From CBDHHC01 sp965263345 (lineage in GTDB: Bacteria > Pseudomonadota > Alphaproteobacteria > Rhizobiales > CBDHHC01), in assembly GCA_965263345.1 (NCBI GenBank), contig CBDHHC010000014.1, positions 11,548 through 75,547 of the forward strand: a stretch of DNA of 64,000 nucleotides, given 5' to 3'. Position numbers and translations under genes: made by a program. A model generated the notes under the pieces. That model did no database searches and was not told the DNA's origin. It saw only the letters and a list, made by a program, of their open reading frames with translations. Shown here piece by piece: positions 55,834 through 62,598 of this stretch (its first letter is position 1; every line of letters begins with the position of its first letter).

Positions 55834-55946
55834 GGACAATAACGATTACTTTAGTAATCGTTTGAGGACTAGCGCCATTGAGGTGCCCAGCCTGCGTGGC
55901 GCTTGAACGCAATAAAAAAAGAAATTCTGCGTGGCGCTTGAACGCT
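55834..55946 (+). repeat. Structured repeat unit C and a partial tandem copy
   Basis: GGACAATAA, stem CGATTAC/GTAATCG (55843-55860), TTTGAGGACT, then AGCGCCA (55871-55877) pairing with TGGCGCT (55897-55903). The 19 bases CTGCGTGGCGCTTGAACGC at 55892-55910 recur exactly at 55927-55945. This type of unit closes both clusters. Confidence 0.75.
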
Positions 55947-56165
55947 ACTAAAAATAACTTGAGCGCTATAAAAATAATTACCTAAAAAAATAATTTCAAA
56001 CTCAAAAAAACAACCAAAACCTCTTGGTTCTCTCTCGATTATGACATAACTCTACCACAGTACCGTTACGGTGTCAAGGACTTTTTTCCTGGGTATTTTT
56101 TCTTGTGAGTTTATGATGAAGGAAGGGTTAAGTAACAACAATATACTTAGGAATATAATGGTATT

Positions 56166-56309
56166 ATGTTCCTTTTATTGAAACAGCTTTATAATAAGCT
56201 GTTGATAGAAATAAGAAAAACTAGGAGTAAACATCTATACGATATAAAATATCTTTTATATTTAATCATACTAGGTTTCTTATTGTGTTACATATATTTG
56301 CTGATCTAA
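56166..56309 (+). CDS. Possible 47-aa membrane peptide
   Basis: A short frame with a basic N-terminal part (LLIEIRKTRSKH) and one hydrophobic helix (YLLYLIILGFLLCYIYLLI). It overlaps the start of the next frame by 25 bases, so the two may be coupled or may be one gene split by a frameshift. The start context is weak. Confidence 0.25.
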   Translation: MFLLLKQLYNKLLIEIRKTRSKHLYDIKYLLYLIILGFLLCYIYLLI

Positions 56310-56611
56310 GTCATTGGAATTGGGTTCTATTAAGGTATGTAGGCCATATCCTTTACTGGTTTTCTCTATTTACATTTTTAATACTATCTATAGCCCCGCT
56401 AAACTTGTTGTGGTCATCTGAAAGTAACATTGGTTACAATGTACCAATTTCTATGATCTTTAGTGGTTTAATATGTTTTGTTTTTGGGTACCTAATTAGA
56501 AGATGGCTTGCTGCAATTAAAGGTATCTGGCCTTGGTCTACATTGAAAGGCGATATTAAAAAATACGGGAAGCCTATATCTGAAAAACCAAAACTATACG
56601 ATGAACAGTAA
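56285..56611 (+). CDS. Hypothetical membrane protein, 108 aa
   Basis: Two to three hydrophobic helices (about 17-40 and 52-70) followed by a basic, Trp-containing tail (RRWLAAIKGIWPWS) and a polar C-terminus. The start is GTG 56285; no ribosome binding site is seen there, and the same frame is open upstream to 56231 without an ATG. A good AGGAG lies at 56223-56227. The gene stops just before the IS200-type remnant. No family is recognised. Confidence 0.45.
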   Translation: MLHIFADLSHWNWVLLRYVGHILYWFSLFTFLILSIAPLNLLWSSESNIGYNVPISMIFSGLICFVFGYLIRRWLAAIKGIWPWSTLKGDIKKYGKPISEKPKLYDEQ

Positions 56612-56639
56612 TTGCAACTGAAATATTGCCGGTAATCCT

Positions 56640-56965
56640 CTGTATACAATGTAATTGAGAATCATTGGTAAATTATGTCGTGCAGAAGTAGCCTCTCGCC
56701 CAGAAACGTCTACCCCAGACTAGTTCCGGAAAATTTTCCGTGAAGTGCAGTCACACGTGGGTCACTTACCGAAGCTTGGGAGGAATTTTCGAACATATGG
56801 ATATGATTATTTGAGAGAACTCCCTTTATGATCGTGTGCGCAAATTTGATGTGTGAACGAATGCTAACGCATCTGCTGTGTTAGAATTTTGTATCTATAT
56901 TTGGTAATCCAAACAAGATGATAGCGATTGTGATATGTCGTATGCGCAGAGGTTGAATAGCCCAT
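56640..56965 (-). pseudogene. tnpA: IS200/IS605-type transposase TnpA remnant
   Basis: On the minus strand ATG 56965 begins a TnpA-like protein with YHNRYHLVWITKYRYKIL and a stop after 33 residues. In shifted frames downstream come HQICAHD, LSNNHIHMF (the HUH metal site, H-x-H), KIPPKL, ENFPELVWGRRFWARGY and NLPMILNYI (the tyrosine region), in the order found in IS200 TnpA. At least two frameshifts and several stops break the gene. It belongs to the Y1 HUH transposase family and is inactive. The neighbouring small genes are on the other strand. Confidence 0.85.
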
Positions 56966-57027
56966 CATTATACTCCAGAAAAAAGGTTACGCTTCTGCGA
57001 AACGACCTTTTTTCTGGAGTATAATGA
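56965..57027. repeat. 23-bp perfect inverted repeat at the tnpA start
   Basis: Arms 56965-56987 and 57005-57027 are exact reverse complements with a 17-nt loop. The repeat touches the tnpA start codon. IS200 elements carry a comparable terminator-type hairpin upstream of tnpA that limits expression. Confidence 0.8.
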
Positions 57028-57041
57028 TAATAGTGGGAAAC

Positions 57042-57086
57042 GGACTAAAAGTCCTCCTTACCGCTTAAAAGCGGTGGTTTTAAACC
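57042..57086. repeat. Three small hairpins at the IS end
   Basis: GGAC/GTCC (57042-57054), ACCGCTT/AAGCGGT (57060-57075) and GGTTT/AAACC (57076-57086) follow each other. Subterminal palindromes of this kind mark IS200/IS605 ends, here next to the tnpA remnant. Confidence 0.55.
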
Positions 57087-57092
57087 GAAGGC

Positions 57093-57380
57093 TTGGATAA
57101 TAAAATACTATCAATTACTATTGTTACGACTTTAATTTTAGTTGGGTTAGTATTTTCAACTATTTTAGAGGAAATAGTTGGAGAAGAGCTCATTAGAAAT
57201 ATGATGTTCGCTGGAGCAATTATATGTATTGTTTATTTGTTTAACAAAGTATCTGACCTAGAGAATGAGCTTAAAAGTTGCAGGTATAAAAATGAAGACT
57301 TAATAATCAGGACAGATAAATTACGAGAAGACGTACAAAAATTATCCAGTAAACTTTCTCATGATCCTTTTGAATTATAA
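57093..57380 (+). CDS. Hypothetical membrane-anchored coiled-coil protein, 95 aa
   Basis: Two hydrophobic helices (about 6-26 and 38-52) and a charged coiled-coil tail (KVSDLENELKSCRYKNEDLI). The start is TTG 57093, directly after the IS hairpins, without a clear ribosome binding site; an in-frame TAA lies 15 bases upstream. The gene may have lost its real 5' end to the insertion. No family is recognised. Confidence 0.4.
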   Translation: MDNKILSITIVTTLILVGLVFSTILEEIVGEELIRNMMFAGAIICIVYLFNKVSDLENELKSCRYKNEDLIIRTDKLREDVQKLSSKLSHDPFEL

Positions 57381-57396
57381 AAAGAGTAAAATATTA

Positions 57397-57445
57397 GCCC
57401 CCCTGCGCCGGTTAGGCTTTGTAAGCCTAACTGATTATTCATGCT
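57397..57445. repeat. 48-bp dispersed repeat, copy 1
   Basis: Contains GCCGGTTAGGCTTTGTAAG and ends ATTATTCATGCTA. An internal stem GTTAGGC/GCCTAAC is intact. The second copy is at 58100-58146, in the same orientation. The pair brackets the toxin-antitoxin locus. Confidence 0.7.
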
Positions 57446-57478
57446 AGAATATCAGTCTAACACACCCCAAAACAACAC

Positions 57479-57772
57479 TCACTCCTCATTGCCCCAAACA
57501 TCTGTAAGAACAGGCCCATAAATAATCCTCTCAATAATAATCTTATCAGGCTCAACCGAATAATAAATGACATGCTTACCATGAATAAAACGATATTCAT
57601 TCTCACGGCCACGTTGGCTTTTTCGTCCTAAACCAGGCATTTCTGCTATGAGTTCAAAAGTATATTTAAGAGAGTTTTGATACTTTAAGGCTTGCTGTTC
57701 ACCAAATCCAATCAGGCCTTGTATAAGAATGTCATATAAATCTTTTTCAGCTTAAAGGGTAAGCTGATACGG
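57479..57772 (-). pseudogene. parE: ParE/RelE-family toxin gene with premature stop
   Basis: Downstream of the antitoxin the minus strand reads PYQLTL, then a TAA stop (57752-57754), then AEKDLYDILIQGLIGFGEQQ ... EMPGLGRKSQRG, EYRFIHGKHVIYYSVEPDKI and RIIYGPVLTDVW, ending at TGA 57479. This is the ParE toxin fold from its first strand to its C-terminus. No start codon is present next to PYQL; the antitoxin stop overlaps there. A single indel in the CCCTTTAAG stretch would explain the stop. The toxin is probably inactive; a later in-frame ATG (EMPGLG) would give only a fragment. Confidence 0.8.
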
Positions 57773-57773
57773 C

Positions 57774-58007
57774 CTATTGGGCATAGTCTGGTATATCGCT
57801 TAATTCTTGATAAGCTTGAAGGGCATCATCCCAGATATCATCTATGGACTTTTCGCTGAATGGACTATGTTCACCAATCGCCAACGCTTCATCAATCAAA
57901 GCCTTACGATCTTCTGAACTAAGGGCCTTGATTTTCTGCATATCTTCAACCGTAGGTGCAGCAAGCGATGTTACGGTTAATTTTCCATTTAAATATGTCT
58001 GAGTCAT
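57774..58007 (-). CDS. Antitoxin, ParD/RHH-like
   Basis: A 77-residue acidic protein, MTQTYLNGKLTVTSLAAPT at the start, then TVEDMQKIKALSSEDRKALI and a C-terminal tail (IDDIWDDALQAYQELSDIPDYAQ). Length, acidity and position directly upstream of a ParE gene fit a ParD-type antitoxin. No ribbon-helix-helix motif is sharp enough to name the subfamily. It is complete, while the toxin after it is broken. Confidence 0.65.
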   Translation of the reverse strand: MTQTYLNGKLTVTSLAAPTVEDMQKIKALSSEDRKALIDEALAIGEHSPFSEKSIDDIWDDALQAYQELSDIPDYAQ

Positions 58008-58099
58008 GAGTTTATTATATCAGATAATTATAATAAAATTCTAGCCTTTATCCAAAAATCAAATAAACGATCCACTAAATCTCTGGTAATCTCTGCCCA

Positions 58100-58146
58100 G
58101 CCCCACGCCAGTTAGGCTCTGTAAGACAAACTCATTATTCATGCTA
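58100..58146. repeat. 48-bp dispersed repeat, copy 2
   Basis: Contains GCCAGTTAGGCTCTGTAAG and ends ATTATTCATGCTA. Compared with copy 1 (57397-57445) the internal stem has decayed (GTTAGGC against GACAAAC). Confidence 0.7.
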
Positions 58147-58202
58147 CATCGGCTCGCATCAAGCAAAAAATAATAATCACACGAAAGGCCCATCCCAACC
58201 AT

Positions 58203-58335
58203 CGTCATTCCTGCGAAAGCAGGAACCCATAACCCCATAGCCAAAAGCAACACCGCTTCATGGATCCCCAATACTTTGCTCAGATCACCTTAAGGGCCTG
58301 CTATATTTAAGGGCTGGCAAAGTTTGGGAATGACG
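58203..58335. repeat. REP/ERIC-like palindromic element
   Basis: Bounded by CGTCATTCC (58203-58211) and its complement GGAATGACG (58327-58335). It contains a tight hairpin TTCCTGC, GAAA, GCAGGAA (58208-58225). This CGTCATTCC...GGAATGACG type is common between genes in proteobacteria. Confidence 0.7.
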
Positions 58336-58449
58336 CAGAGAACAGGCTTCCTGTAAAAAACAGACCAATAAACCTCTCAAGAAATCTCCATACCACTCAC
58401 CGCGCTGAGCGCGAAAAAGGCTTAGTGCCATCTGAACGAGAAAAAACCC

Positions 58450-59202
58450 CTAACCACACTCACTAAAATCTTTTGCCCGAAACCCACGCTGAGCCCATTG
58501 AATGCGGTCTTCCACTTTAGCAAAATCAGTATTCTCAATATACACCCCTGGAATGTGAACGACCGTATCTTGCGGAATGAGCTTAGCCCTTGAGACAGCC
58601 TGGCCTAAATAATATTCAGATGTGGTTCCATATGTTTTTAGTGCATGCCGGATCCACATACCTGCAAAACAATCAGCTTGTAGCTCTATCTGAATACGGC
58701 GCTCAACGGGATCTGATGTTTTTGCGTCCAAAGCAATCCCCAACTGAGCTTGAACATGATGGCCAATAAGATGCGCAAAGATATACGACACTGCAAGATG
58801 ATTAAGCCCAGGCTTTGCAAAACGCGAGATCCCATTAAAGTTGATCCTGTTAAGTTCAAGCCTTGAAAGTTTCTTGCAATAAACAACATCGTCTGTTTCA
58901 TATGAACTCTTACAAACAGGCCGTTTGCCTTCAAAATTTGCGATCAGTTCAGGAGGGGTGTAAGATACCCCCTCACGCTTTAAGACCTCATTCCAAAATG
59001 CGGTTGTATCCTGCAACAAGGTCTGCACTTCACTTTTCCAATCATCATTGGATAATAAATAAGGTCCACCATCCACGGGGATAGCAAATTTACGCAAACT
59101 GACCTGCACCCAACTCAAACCATAATGGAAAGTAAAAAAGAACAGGAAAATAAAGAGTATAAAAGAAAAAACGGACCATCCTTTTTTACGGCTGTCTGCC
59201 AT
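58450..59202 (-). CDS. Zinc-metallopeptidase-like protein lacking the catalytic Glu
   Basis: A 250-residue protein with one N-terminal membrane helix (about 8-30) and a periplasmic domain of the YpfJ/neutral zinc peptidase type. Conserved blocks are PGLNHLAVSYIFAH, GHHVQAQLG, RRIQIELQADCFAGMW and FSECG. The family zinc-binding motif HExxH reads HLIGH here, so the metal His residues remain but the catalytic Glu is Leu. The peptidase is therefore predicted inactive, a pseudoenzyme or scaffold. The gene is complete, with no frameshift. Downstream lies the repeat region. Confidence 0.8.
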   Translation of the reverse strand: MADSRKKGWSVFSFILFIFLFFFTFHYGLSWVQVSLRKFAIPVDGGPYLLSNDDWKSEVQTLLQDTTAFWNEVLKREGVSYTPPELIANFEGKRPVCKSSYETDDVVYCKKLSRLELNRINFNGISRFAKPGLNHLAVSYIFAHLIGHHVQAQLGIALDAKTSDPVERRIQIELQADCFAGMWIRHALKTYGTTSEYYLGQAVSRAKLIPQDTVVHIPGVYIENTDFAKVEDRIQWAQRGFRAKDFSECG

Positions 59203-59308
59203 ATACTTTATCCTTGAGTTAGTGAGAGCCTTACAAGCTTAATTAGTAACTCATGATATCATATCAGTGATATAACTAAGATACACCCCACCACACAAGG
59301 AAAACACC

Positions 59309-59460
59309 GGACGATAACGGTCACATTTGTGACCGTTTGAGGACCCCGAGCCATAAGTCCTTCCCGAAAAATGGGAACTGGTTTTCGGAAAAGAAGGACG
59401 CAAAAAAAGCTCGCGCCCGCGCAGCGATTTTGCCATAGGCAAAATTCGCGTGAGCGCAAA
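59309..59460 (+). repeat. Structured repeat unit D (enlarged)
   Basis: GGACGATAA, stem ACGGTCAC/GTGACCGT (59317-59336), TTTGAGGACCCCGAGCC, then a long nested hairpin (GTCCTTC/GAAGGAC around CCGAAAA/TTTTCGG), GCGCAGCG, stem TTTTGCC/GGCAAAA closed by GCGA/TCGC, and CGTGAGCGCAAAA. The middle stem is larger than in units A and B. Confidence 0.75.
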
Positions 59461-59463
59461 ACT

Positions 59464-59543
59464 GGACAATAACGATCACGGATGTGATCGTTTGCAGACT
59501 AGCGCCATTGAGGCGCGCAGCCTGCGTGGCGCTTGAACGCCAC
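59464..59543 (+). repeat. Structured repeat unit E
   Basis: GGACAATAA, stem CGATCAC/GTGATCG (59473-59490), TTTGCAGACT, AGCGCCA/TGGCGCT, ending CTTGAACGCC. Nearly the same as unit C apart from the stem and loop: C has CGATTAC/GTAATCG. Confidence 0.75.
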
Positions 59544-59558
59544 TAAAAAAAAACTCAC

Positions 59559-59942
59559 TCACTTATCAGCAGCAAAATAAAACACAGAAAGCTTATTCCC
59601 ATCCAGATCCCTGAAATATCCAACGTAAAACCCAGGCTCAAACTCCCGCTCCCCGGCTGGCCCTTCATCTTTTGCCCCTAATTCAATTGCCTTGTTATAA
59701 ACGGCATCCACCTGCTCCCGGCTTGAAGCCTGCAGGCCAACCATCATACCGTTTCCAACGCTGGCGCTATTTCCATCAAAGGGTTGCGTCACGAAAATTG
59801 AAGGCGTATCTGGAGAAATCGCCCAAGACATATAGGCCTCCCCTTCCATAAAACGCTTGCCGCCAAGCACCTCAAGCAAACCATCATAAAATGAAATAGC
59901 CCGCTTAAGATCATTTGTTCCTAATGTAACATAACCGATCAT
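59559..59942 (-). CDS. VOC family (glyoxalase-fold) protein
   Basis: A 127-residue single-domain VOC protein. It begins MIGYVTLGTNDLKRAISFYDGLLEVLG, and has IFVTQPFDGNSA, GNGMMVGLQA and FYVGYFRDLDGNKLSVFYF, the standard pattern of paired beta-alpha-beta-beta-beta units. The metal-site His and Glu of true glyoxalase I are not clear, so the reaction is unknown. It is divergent from the YafY-type regulator, with 79 bp between the starts. That regulator probably controls it. Confidence 0.88.
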   Translation of the reverse strand: MIGYVTLGTNDLKRAISFYDGLLEVLGGKRFMEGEAYMSWAISPDTPSIFVTQPFDGNSASVGNGMMVGLQASSREQVDAVYNKAIELGAKDEGPAGEREFEPGFYVGYFRDLDGNKLSVFYFAADK

Positions 59943-59995
59943 AATTCTTGTTCCTTCAAATTTTTAAAATGTAAAACAAACCAATATTGCTAAAC

Positions 59996-60012
59996 ATGAC
60001 AAATAATGTCAT
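59996..60012. promoter_or_regulatory. Operator-like inverted repeat between VOC gene and regulator
   Basis: ATGAC-N7-GTCAT in the 79-bp gap between the two divergent genes. A regulator next to its target often binds such a site. Confidence 0.35.
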
Positions 60013-60021
60013 ATTTCTTTT

Positions 60022-60753
60022 ATGAGCAGAGAAACATTATCAAGGTTAAACCGCCTGGATGAATTAACAGGCTTGCTAAAATCCAAAGAGTGCTACACCG
60101 CCTCTGAACTGGCAGACCTATTGAACATCAGCACACGAACGCTCATGCGCGATTTGGATCTCTTGCGCGAAAAAGGGTATCCCATCGAATCAGATCAGGG
60201 CCGTGGCGGCGGTATTAGGCTACACCGCCATTGGGGTGTCGGCAGATTACAACTCAACTACCAGGAAGTCATCGACCTCCTGCTCAGCCTCGCAATTATG
60301 GAAAAGATAGGGTCTCCCATATTCCTGGAAAACCTAAGAGCAATACGTCATAAAATTTCTATATCTTTCCCACAAGAACAACGAGAAAAAGTCCAGTCCT
60401 TAAGAAATAGAATCTTAATTGGTGATCTCGCCTCACAACAAATCATGGAAAACCACCACCCTCCGGTGAAAAAATCCGCCAAAACAATATATGAAGCCTT
60501 TTTCGAAATGAACAGACTGAACATTGTTTACACAGATGCAATCGGCCAAAAAACAAACCGTACCATAGAAGCACATTACCTCTTTTTAAACTGGCCCATC
60601 TGGTATGTCATCGCCTGGGATCTTCTGCGCAATGACGTAAGATATTTCCGCCTTGACCGTGTCAACAACGCCAATATAGAAGGCACCACATTCAAACTCA
60701 AAAACAGCAAAAAGTTCAAAGAATGCGTCGAAGATGTCTCGTCAAATCTTTGA
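60022..60753 (+). CDS. YafY-type HTH/WYL transcriptional regulator
   Basis: A 243-residue regulator. The N-terminal DeoR-like helix-turn-helix (LTGLLKSKECYTASELADLL, RTLMRDLDLLREKGYPIESDQG split by the limit) is followed by GGGIRLHRHW. The C-terminal WYL domain (about 150-230) has YLFLNWPIWYVIAWDLL and VRYFRLDRVNN. The WYL domain senses a ligand, often nucleic acid or nucleotide. It is divergent from the VOC gene. The start is ATG 60022 with no strong ribosome binding site. Confidence 0.9.
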   Translation: MSRETLSRLNRLDELTGLLKSKECYTASELADLLNISTRTLMRDLDLLREKGYPIESDQGRGGGIRLHRHWGVGRLQLNYQEVIDLLLSLAIMEKIGSPIFLENLRAIRHKISISFPQEQREKVQSLRNRILIGDLASQQIMENHHPPVKKSAKTIYEAFFEMNRLNIVYTDAIGQKTNRTIEAHYLFLNWPIWYVIAWDLLRNDVRYFRLDRVNNANIEGTTFKLKNSKKFKECVEDVSSNL

Positions 60754-60885
60754 AAACCAGCTCTCAAAATTGTGCTTTGTGCAAAAGCTATTGATATCTC
60801 AGACGAGAAAATTGAACAAGGTAAGGGAACAGGCTATAAGTATGCTGATAGCCCAACCAATAAAGACAAGCCTGATACCTACTAG
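60754..60885 (+). pseudogene. Short gene remnant after the YafY gene
   Basis: An open frame without a start reads KIVLCAKAIDISDEKIEQGK and ends DKPDTY at TAG 60883. It is polar and gene-like in composition, and follows directly after the YafY stop. It looks like the tail of a lost gene. No family is recognised. Confidence 0.3.
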
Positions 60886-60894
60886 AGTCTGATA

Positions 60895-61752
60895 ATGCTA
60901 GATAATATATTACGTTATATCGGTCACCTGGATTATATAAATTTAGGAGTGAGAAATAAGCTAATTATGTTTTTCTCAAACCCAGATAAAATGAACAATA
61001 GAAATTTTGTATCGAACTTTTTTGGATATAAATATTCAGGAAACCTAAATTCCTATATTGATTGGTGTGTGTATTATCTTGGATGTTATTCGAAATATGA
61101 ACTAGTTTTAATCAAGGATATTTTGTCAGACACGAAAGAGCCTATCTGCCTGGATATAGGTGCAAACATAGGCCATCACTCATTATTCTTATCAACAATC
61201 AGCAAGACTGTGCATGCATTTGAACCTTATGAAATAGCATTGAACAAATTCGATGAGCATATAAAAGAAAATAACATAGACAACATAAAGATCCATAGGG
61301 TCGCTCTGGGTTTACATGAGGAATCACGACAATACTATCAGCCTACAGGATCAAATAACGGAACTGGGTCCTTCATCGCATCGCATGCAACAGATAGGAA
61401 CATCAGCCATAAAGAACTGAAAATTTTGAACGGGGATAATTTTATTCATAGCCTAAACCTTGAGAAAATTGATTTTATTAAGATTGACGTTGAAGGATTT
61501 GAAGGTAATGTTTTAAATGGATTAAAAGAAACAATACAAAAATATAAACCAACAATTTTGTTAGAATATTCTAGCTCGACAAGAGATAGCTTTATAAATG
61601 AATTCAAATCTATATTCCCCACAGGCTATAACTTACATTATGTATCTCCTTACAGATCCGTTGCAAAACTAGTTAACTTAGGTTTTTACCAACTCAAAAG
61701 CTTAACTCATGCCAAACCACATAGTATGATTTTAGCAAAATACACGAATTGA
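60895..61752 (+). CDS. FkbM family methyltransferase
   Basis: A 285-residue SAM-dependent methyltransferase. The nucleotide-binding loop is CLDIGANIGHHSLFLS (about 83-98), followed by VHAFEPYEIALNKF, VALGLHEE, GSFIASH and the family motif DFIKIDVEGFEGNVLNGL. FkbM enzymes methylate hydroxyls of sugars and polyketides. The gene is AT-rich compared with its neighbours and stands alone, so recent arrival is possible. The start ATG 60895 overlaps nothing. Substrate unknown. Confidence 0.9.
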   Translation: MLDNILRYIGHLDYINLGVRNKLIMFFSNPDKMNNRNFVSNFFGYKYSGNLNSYIDWCVYYLGCYSKYELVLIKDILSDTKEPICLDIGANIGHHSLFLSTISKTVHAFEPYEIALNKFDEHIKENNIDNIKIHRVALGLHEESRQYYQPTGSNNGTGSFIASHATDRNISHKELKILNGDNFIHSLNLEKIDFIKIDVEGFEGNVLNGLKETIQKYKPTILLEYSSSTRDSFINEFKSIFPTGYNLHYVSPYRSVAKLVNLGFYQLKSLTHAKPHSMILAKYTN

Positions 61753-61844
61753 TGCTTACCTCCCTAATAAACAACAAAATAACCAAACTTAAGACACAAT
61801 AATAAACCAAACAAACCAATCTTAAAAACAACGCGAGACCAAAA

Positions 61845-62465
61845 ATGTCAGAACTCACCTTTTACACAAACCCAATGTCCCGTGGCCGGATTGTCCGTTG
61901 GATGCTGGAAGAAACCGGTGCACCTTATGAAACAAAGTTCATCGAATATGGCCCAGAAATGAAGTCCCCTGAATATCTGGCCATCAACCCGATGGGCAAG
62001 GTCCCAGTGCTAAAACATGGCGATACAGTCATAACCGAATGCGCAGCAATTTGCACCTATCTCGCCGATGCCTTCCCTGAGGCCAATCTCGCACCAACAC
62101 CAACATCCCCCCTTCGCGGCACATATTACAGATGGCTGTTCTACACCGCAGGCCCAATCGAAGCAGCTGTAAATAACAAATCCATGGGCTTAGAAATCCC
62201 AGAAGACAAACAAGCCACCACCGGCTATGGCAGTTTTGAAATAGTTATGTCGACTTTAAAAACAGCTCTCAAAGATAAACAATATCTAGTTGGAGATAAC
62301 TTCACAACTGCAGACCTGTATCTAGGGGCCCATGTCGGCTGGGGGATACAATTTGATCTCATGGACAAAGACCAAATCTTCATAGATTACGTAAACCGCC
62401 TCCAGGCCCGCCCGGCCTATCTCAAAGCCAAAGCAATGGATGATGAAGCAATGGGCGAATCATAA
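61845..62465 (+). CDS. Glutathione S-transferase family protein
   Basis: A 206-residue cytoplasmic GST. The N-terminal thioredoxin-like domain has ELTFYTNPMSRGRIVRWMLEE, INPMGKVPVL and ITECAAICTYLAD (the glutathione-binding Glu-Ser/Cys region). The helical C-terminal domain has LVGDNFTTADLYLGAHV. The length is normal. The 3' end (GAAGCAATGGGCGAATCATAAA) is repeated as a 22-bp direct repeat after the stop codon. Confidence 0.92.
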   Translation: MSELTFYTNPMSRGRIVRWMLEETGAPYETKFIEYGPEMKSPEYLAINPMGKVPVLKHGDTVITECAAICTYLADAFPEANLAPTPTSPLRGTYYRWLFYTAGPIEAAVNNKSMGLEIPEDKQATTGYGSFEIVMSTLKTALKDKQYLVGDNFTTADLYLGAHVGWGIQFDLMDKDQIFIDYVNRLQARPAYLKAKAMDDEAMGES

Positions 62466-62513
62466 AAATTAGCGTGACCGATAAAAAACACGAAGCAATG
62501 GGCGAATCATAAA
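62445..62513. repeat. 22-bp direct repeat at the GST 3' end
   Basis: GAAGCAATGGGCGAATCATA continues as AA at 62445-62466 and again at 62492-62513. The 25 bases between (AATTAGCGTGACCGATAAAA core) resemble the end of the structured repeat family (CGTGAGCGATAAAA). Confidence 0.65.
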
Positions 62514-62527
62514 GAACAAAACCTTTT

Positions 62528-62583
62528 CTTCCCTCAATTGCAATTGGGGGAAGTCCCCTCGCCTATGGCGAGGGAGATGGGGG
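62528..62583. repeat. Palindromic intergenic element
   Basis: Two adjacent hairpins: CTTCCCTCAATTG/CAATTGGGGGAAG (62528-62553, one mismatch) and CCCTCGCC/GGCGAGGG (62556-62574) with a 3-nt loop. It lies between the GST gene and the TIR remnant. The second hairpin is of a type common between genes in alphaproteobacteria. Confidence 0.6.
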
Positions 62584-62598
62584 TTAAAAAAACACAAA

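Larger units (their letters stand above)
58008..58449. other. Intergenic region rich in repeats
   Basis: 442 bases with no gene. They hold copy 2 of the 48-bp repeat (58100-58146) and a palindromic element bounded by inverted ends (58203-58335). Confidence 0.6.

Noticed and set aside
58059..58271. A 70-codon minus-strand frame near the 48-bp repeat
   Set aside because: It lies wholly on repeat and palindrome sequence and has no domain.
59251..59469. Minus-strand frames across repeat unit D
   Set aside because: They translate the hairpins of the structured repeat, so coding is unlikely.
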